Source of the DNA: a virus
Virus record (IMG/VR): IMGVR_UViG_3300037507_001713
Coordinates: 1-48,618 of that record
Direction: 5' to 3' (one strand)
DNA: 48,618 bases
The notes beneath the pieces are model-generated. The model worked only from the letters and a program-made list of their open reading frames with translations. It was not told the origin of the DNA and did no database searches. The stretch's first letter is position 1. Each line of letters starts with the position of its first letter. The position numbers and the translations under genes were made by a program. Positions 47,028 through 48,618 of this stretch are shown piece after piece.

Positions 47028-48058
47028 TGGCTGATATTGAAATTGTTGAAATAATTGAACAGCCAACAACAGTAATTACTATTGGTGCTGATCAAACAGG
47101 AAGTACTGGTCCGCAAGGTCCTGCGGGTCCTACCGGCCCTACAGGAGCAGTAGGAGCAACAGGAGCTACCGGACCTACAGGTGCACAGGGTGCAACTGGC
47201 GCTACTGGTGCAACTGGACCCGCATCAACTGTAACTGGTCCGCAAGGACCGCAAGGTGTTCAAGGACCAACTGGGCCTACAGGTCCTGAAGGAGCACCAT
47301 CTAATATTGCCGGACCTACCGGTCCAATTGGACATACTGGTCCTGCAGGTCCTATAGGACCAACAGGATCTATTGGTGCAACTGGACAAACTGGTCCTAC
47401 TGGTGCAGCTGGTGCAACCGGACCTACAGGTCCGCAAGGAACTTCAATTCGTTTTCTTGGATCAATTTCTACATTTGCTGCATTGCCTACAGTTGGTAAC
47501 ACCATAAATGATTCTTATCTTGTAAATGATGAGGGCGATCTTTATGTTTGGGATGGTTCACAATGGGATAACGTAGGACAAATTGTTGGTCCTAAAGGTG
47601 ACACTGGTCCACAAGGACCTACTGGTCCAACAGGTTTAACTGGATTAACTGGTAATACTGGACCAACCGGTGCTACTGGAGCTGCAAGCACAGTAACTGG
47701 TCCTACTGGACCAACTGGTGCAACCGGTATTCGTGGTTTACAAGGTGAAGTTGGACCAACAGGTTCTCAAGGTATTCAAGGAGTAAGTGGACCAACAGGT
47801 GCAACAGGACCACTAGGTCCTACTGGACCGCAAGGAGTGACAGGTCCACAAGGTGTAACTGGCCCAACTGGATCTACAGGACCAACCGGATCTACTGGTC
47901 CAACAGGTGTTCAAGGTGTAACAGGACCAACAGGTCCACAAGGTTTGCAAGGATTAACTGGTGCGGCAGGAAGTACAATACTTAACGTAGACGCAGGAGC
48001 TCCCAACACAAACTATGGCGGCGTCGATACTATTGATTGCGGAGGAGTTAACGGCTAA
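47027..48058 (+). CDS. Collagen-like tail fibre protein
   Basis: A 343-residue protein. After a 30-residue N-terminus it consists of Gly-X-Y collagen repeats (GPTGPTGA type), interrupted at about residues 142-182 by a small domain ([34 protein letters not shown]). That domain resembles carbohydrate-binding modules. Collagen triple helices form long fibres on virions. A CCAACACAAAC motif encodes APNTNY near the end. The stop overlaps the next start. Confidence 0.85.
   Translation: MADIEIVEIIEQPTTVITIGADQTGSTGPQGPAGPTGPTGAVGATGATGPTGAQGATGATGATGPASTVTGPQGPQGVQGPTGPTGPEGAPSNIAGPTGPIGHTGPAGPIGPTGSIGATGQTGPTGAAGATGPTGPQGTSIRFLGSISTFAALPTVGNTINDSYLVNDEGDLYVWDGSQWDNVGQIVGPKGDTGPQGPTGPTGLTGLTGNTGPTGATGAASTVTGPTGPTGATGIRGLQGEVGPTGSQGIQGVSGPTGATGPLGPTGPQGVTGPQGVTGPTGSTGPTGSTGPTGVQGVTGPTGPQGLQGLTGAAGSTILNVDAGAPNTNYGGVDTIDCGGVNG
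48002..48013 (+). repeat. CCAACACAAAC motif, copy 12
   Basis: CCCAACACAAAC in sense orientation (PNTN frame) near the end of the collagen gene, 44 nt before the start at 48058. Confidence 0.8.
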
Positions 48059-48618
48059 TGGCAGTTAAAGTTCAATTTAGACGTGGCACCGCAGCAGAGT
48101 GGGCTGCAACAAATCCCGTACTTGCACAAGGTGAAGCAGGTTACGAATACGATACTGGTAAATTTAAAATTGGTAATGGAACACTTGCGTGGAATTCATT
48201 ATCTTATTCTTCAGGAGTAACTGGACCTACTGGTCCCGCAGGGTTAACAGGGCCTACAGGTCCCACAGGTGCAGCCTCAACTGTAACTGGTCCTACCGGA
48301 GCAACAGGAGCAACAGGTGCAACAGGTCCGCAAGGAACTAGCATCAATATTCGTGGCACAGTAGCCGCAGTAATAAATCTTCCCGCATCTGGTAACGCAA
48401 TTAACGATGCATTTATTGTTACTGCGAATGAAGATCTTTATGTTTGGAACGGCACGACTTGGAATAACGTTGGGCAGATTGTTGGACCAATGGGACCTAC
48501 CGGTGCAACAGGACCTACCGGTCCAACAGGTTCTCCTGGTTATGTAGGTAGTGATGGAGCTACTGGCCCTACTGGAGCAACCGGTGCCACTGGCCCTACT
48601 GGAGCTGCATCAACTGTT
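48058..48618 (+). CDS. Collagen-like fibre protein with Mtd-N-like domain (partial)
   Basis: The gene runs off the window; 187 codons are visible. The N-terminus (VQFRRGTAAEWAATNPVLAQ, GEAGYEYDTGKFKIGNG) matches the small N-terminal domain of phage tropism and fibre proteins that begin RRGTAaeWt...L..GE.g.etDt.k.KiGdG. It continues with Gly-X-Y repeats and the same inserted domain as the previous gene (INIRGTVAAVINLP; LYVWNGTTWNNVGQIVG). Probably a host-receptor-binding fibre. Confidence 0.8.
   Translation, partial: MAVKVQFRRGTAAEWAATNPVLAQGEAGYEYDTGKFKIGNGTLAWNSLSYSSGVTGPTGPAGLTGPTGPTGAASTVTGPTGATGATGATGPQGTSINIRGTVAAVINLPASGNAINDAFIVTANEDLYVWNGTTWNNVGQIVGPMGPTGATGPTGPTGSPGYVGSDGATGPTGATGATGPTGAASTV

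Noticed and set aside
47225-47505. Two minus-strand ORFs with Cys/Ser/Arg or Pro/Val/Ala repeats
   Set aside because: Antisense of the Gly-X-Y collagen repeats.

Overview
This window is a stretch of a tailed double-stranded DNA phage genome (Caudoviricetes). It carries a large terminase, portal, scaffold, HK97-type major capsid protein, collagen-like tail fibres, cell-wall hydrolases and a phage nucleotide/DNA-metabolism module. Genes are cut at both window ends, so the genome is longer than the window; no DNA polymerase, tape measure or integrase is visible here. The host is probably an actinobacterium: there is a DUF7455-type zinc protein, two DUF4192-like proteins, a proteasome-beta-like Ntn-hydrolase, a SpoVS homologue, a B12-dependent (class II) ribonucleotide reductase and a CHAP endolysin. 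The DNA is AT-rich by eye, unlike most soil actinophages, which would fit a low-GC freshwater actinobacterium (acI/Nanopelagicales type). That host call is inference.

Layout. 1-4.2 kb (+): a tightly overlapped nucleic-acid module (PD-(D/E)XK nuclease end, FmdB zinc ribbon, helical UvsY-like protein, dNMP kinase, resolvase-like nuclease), SpoVS and an Mre11-like phosphoesterase. 4.2-7.9 kb (-): CHAP endolysin, two membrane proteins and a long secreted surface protein that is split by an 8-bp tandem duplication. 8.0-18.4 kb (+): membrane/holin candidates, many small virion-type or unknown proteins, a nucleotidyltransferase-like protein, a HAD-like protein lacking its nucleophile, a TGT/DpdA-like protein, class II RNR and a very acidic 43-aa protein. 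18.4-30.9 kb (-): an accessory or early operon of small genes, including an Api92-like protein, a DenV-like glycosylase, a CobT-like VWA protein and a CobS/MoxR-like AAA+ ATPase. It is interrupted by unusually long noncoding intervals full of stable hairpins and pseudoknot-like pairings. 31.0-31.2 kb: 9-bp tandem repeats lying between the two divergent arms. 31.2-48.6 kb (+): late structural region, with one reverse-strand lytic transglycosylase at 38 kb.

Most notable observations. (1) A roughly 590-nt noncoding interval at 29.1-29.7 kb folds on the minus strand into a large multi-stem RNA with a long-range 16-bp helix, a pseudoknot and a terminal intrinsic terminator; it looks like a large ornate phage ncRNA. 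(2) The 11-mer CCAACACAAAC occurs 12 times, all in 18.4-48.0 kb and always in the sense direction of the local transcript, within unrelated genes in two reading frames and in leaders. (3) The surface-protein gene is frameshifted by a slipped-strand duplication and has no standard start codon, which suggests phase variation or decay. (4) A 9-bp iteron-like array sits at the divergent junction.
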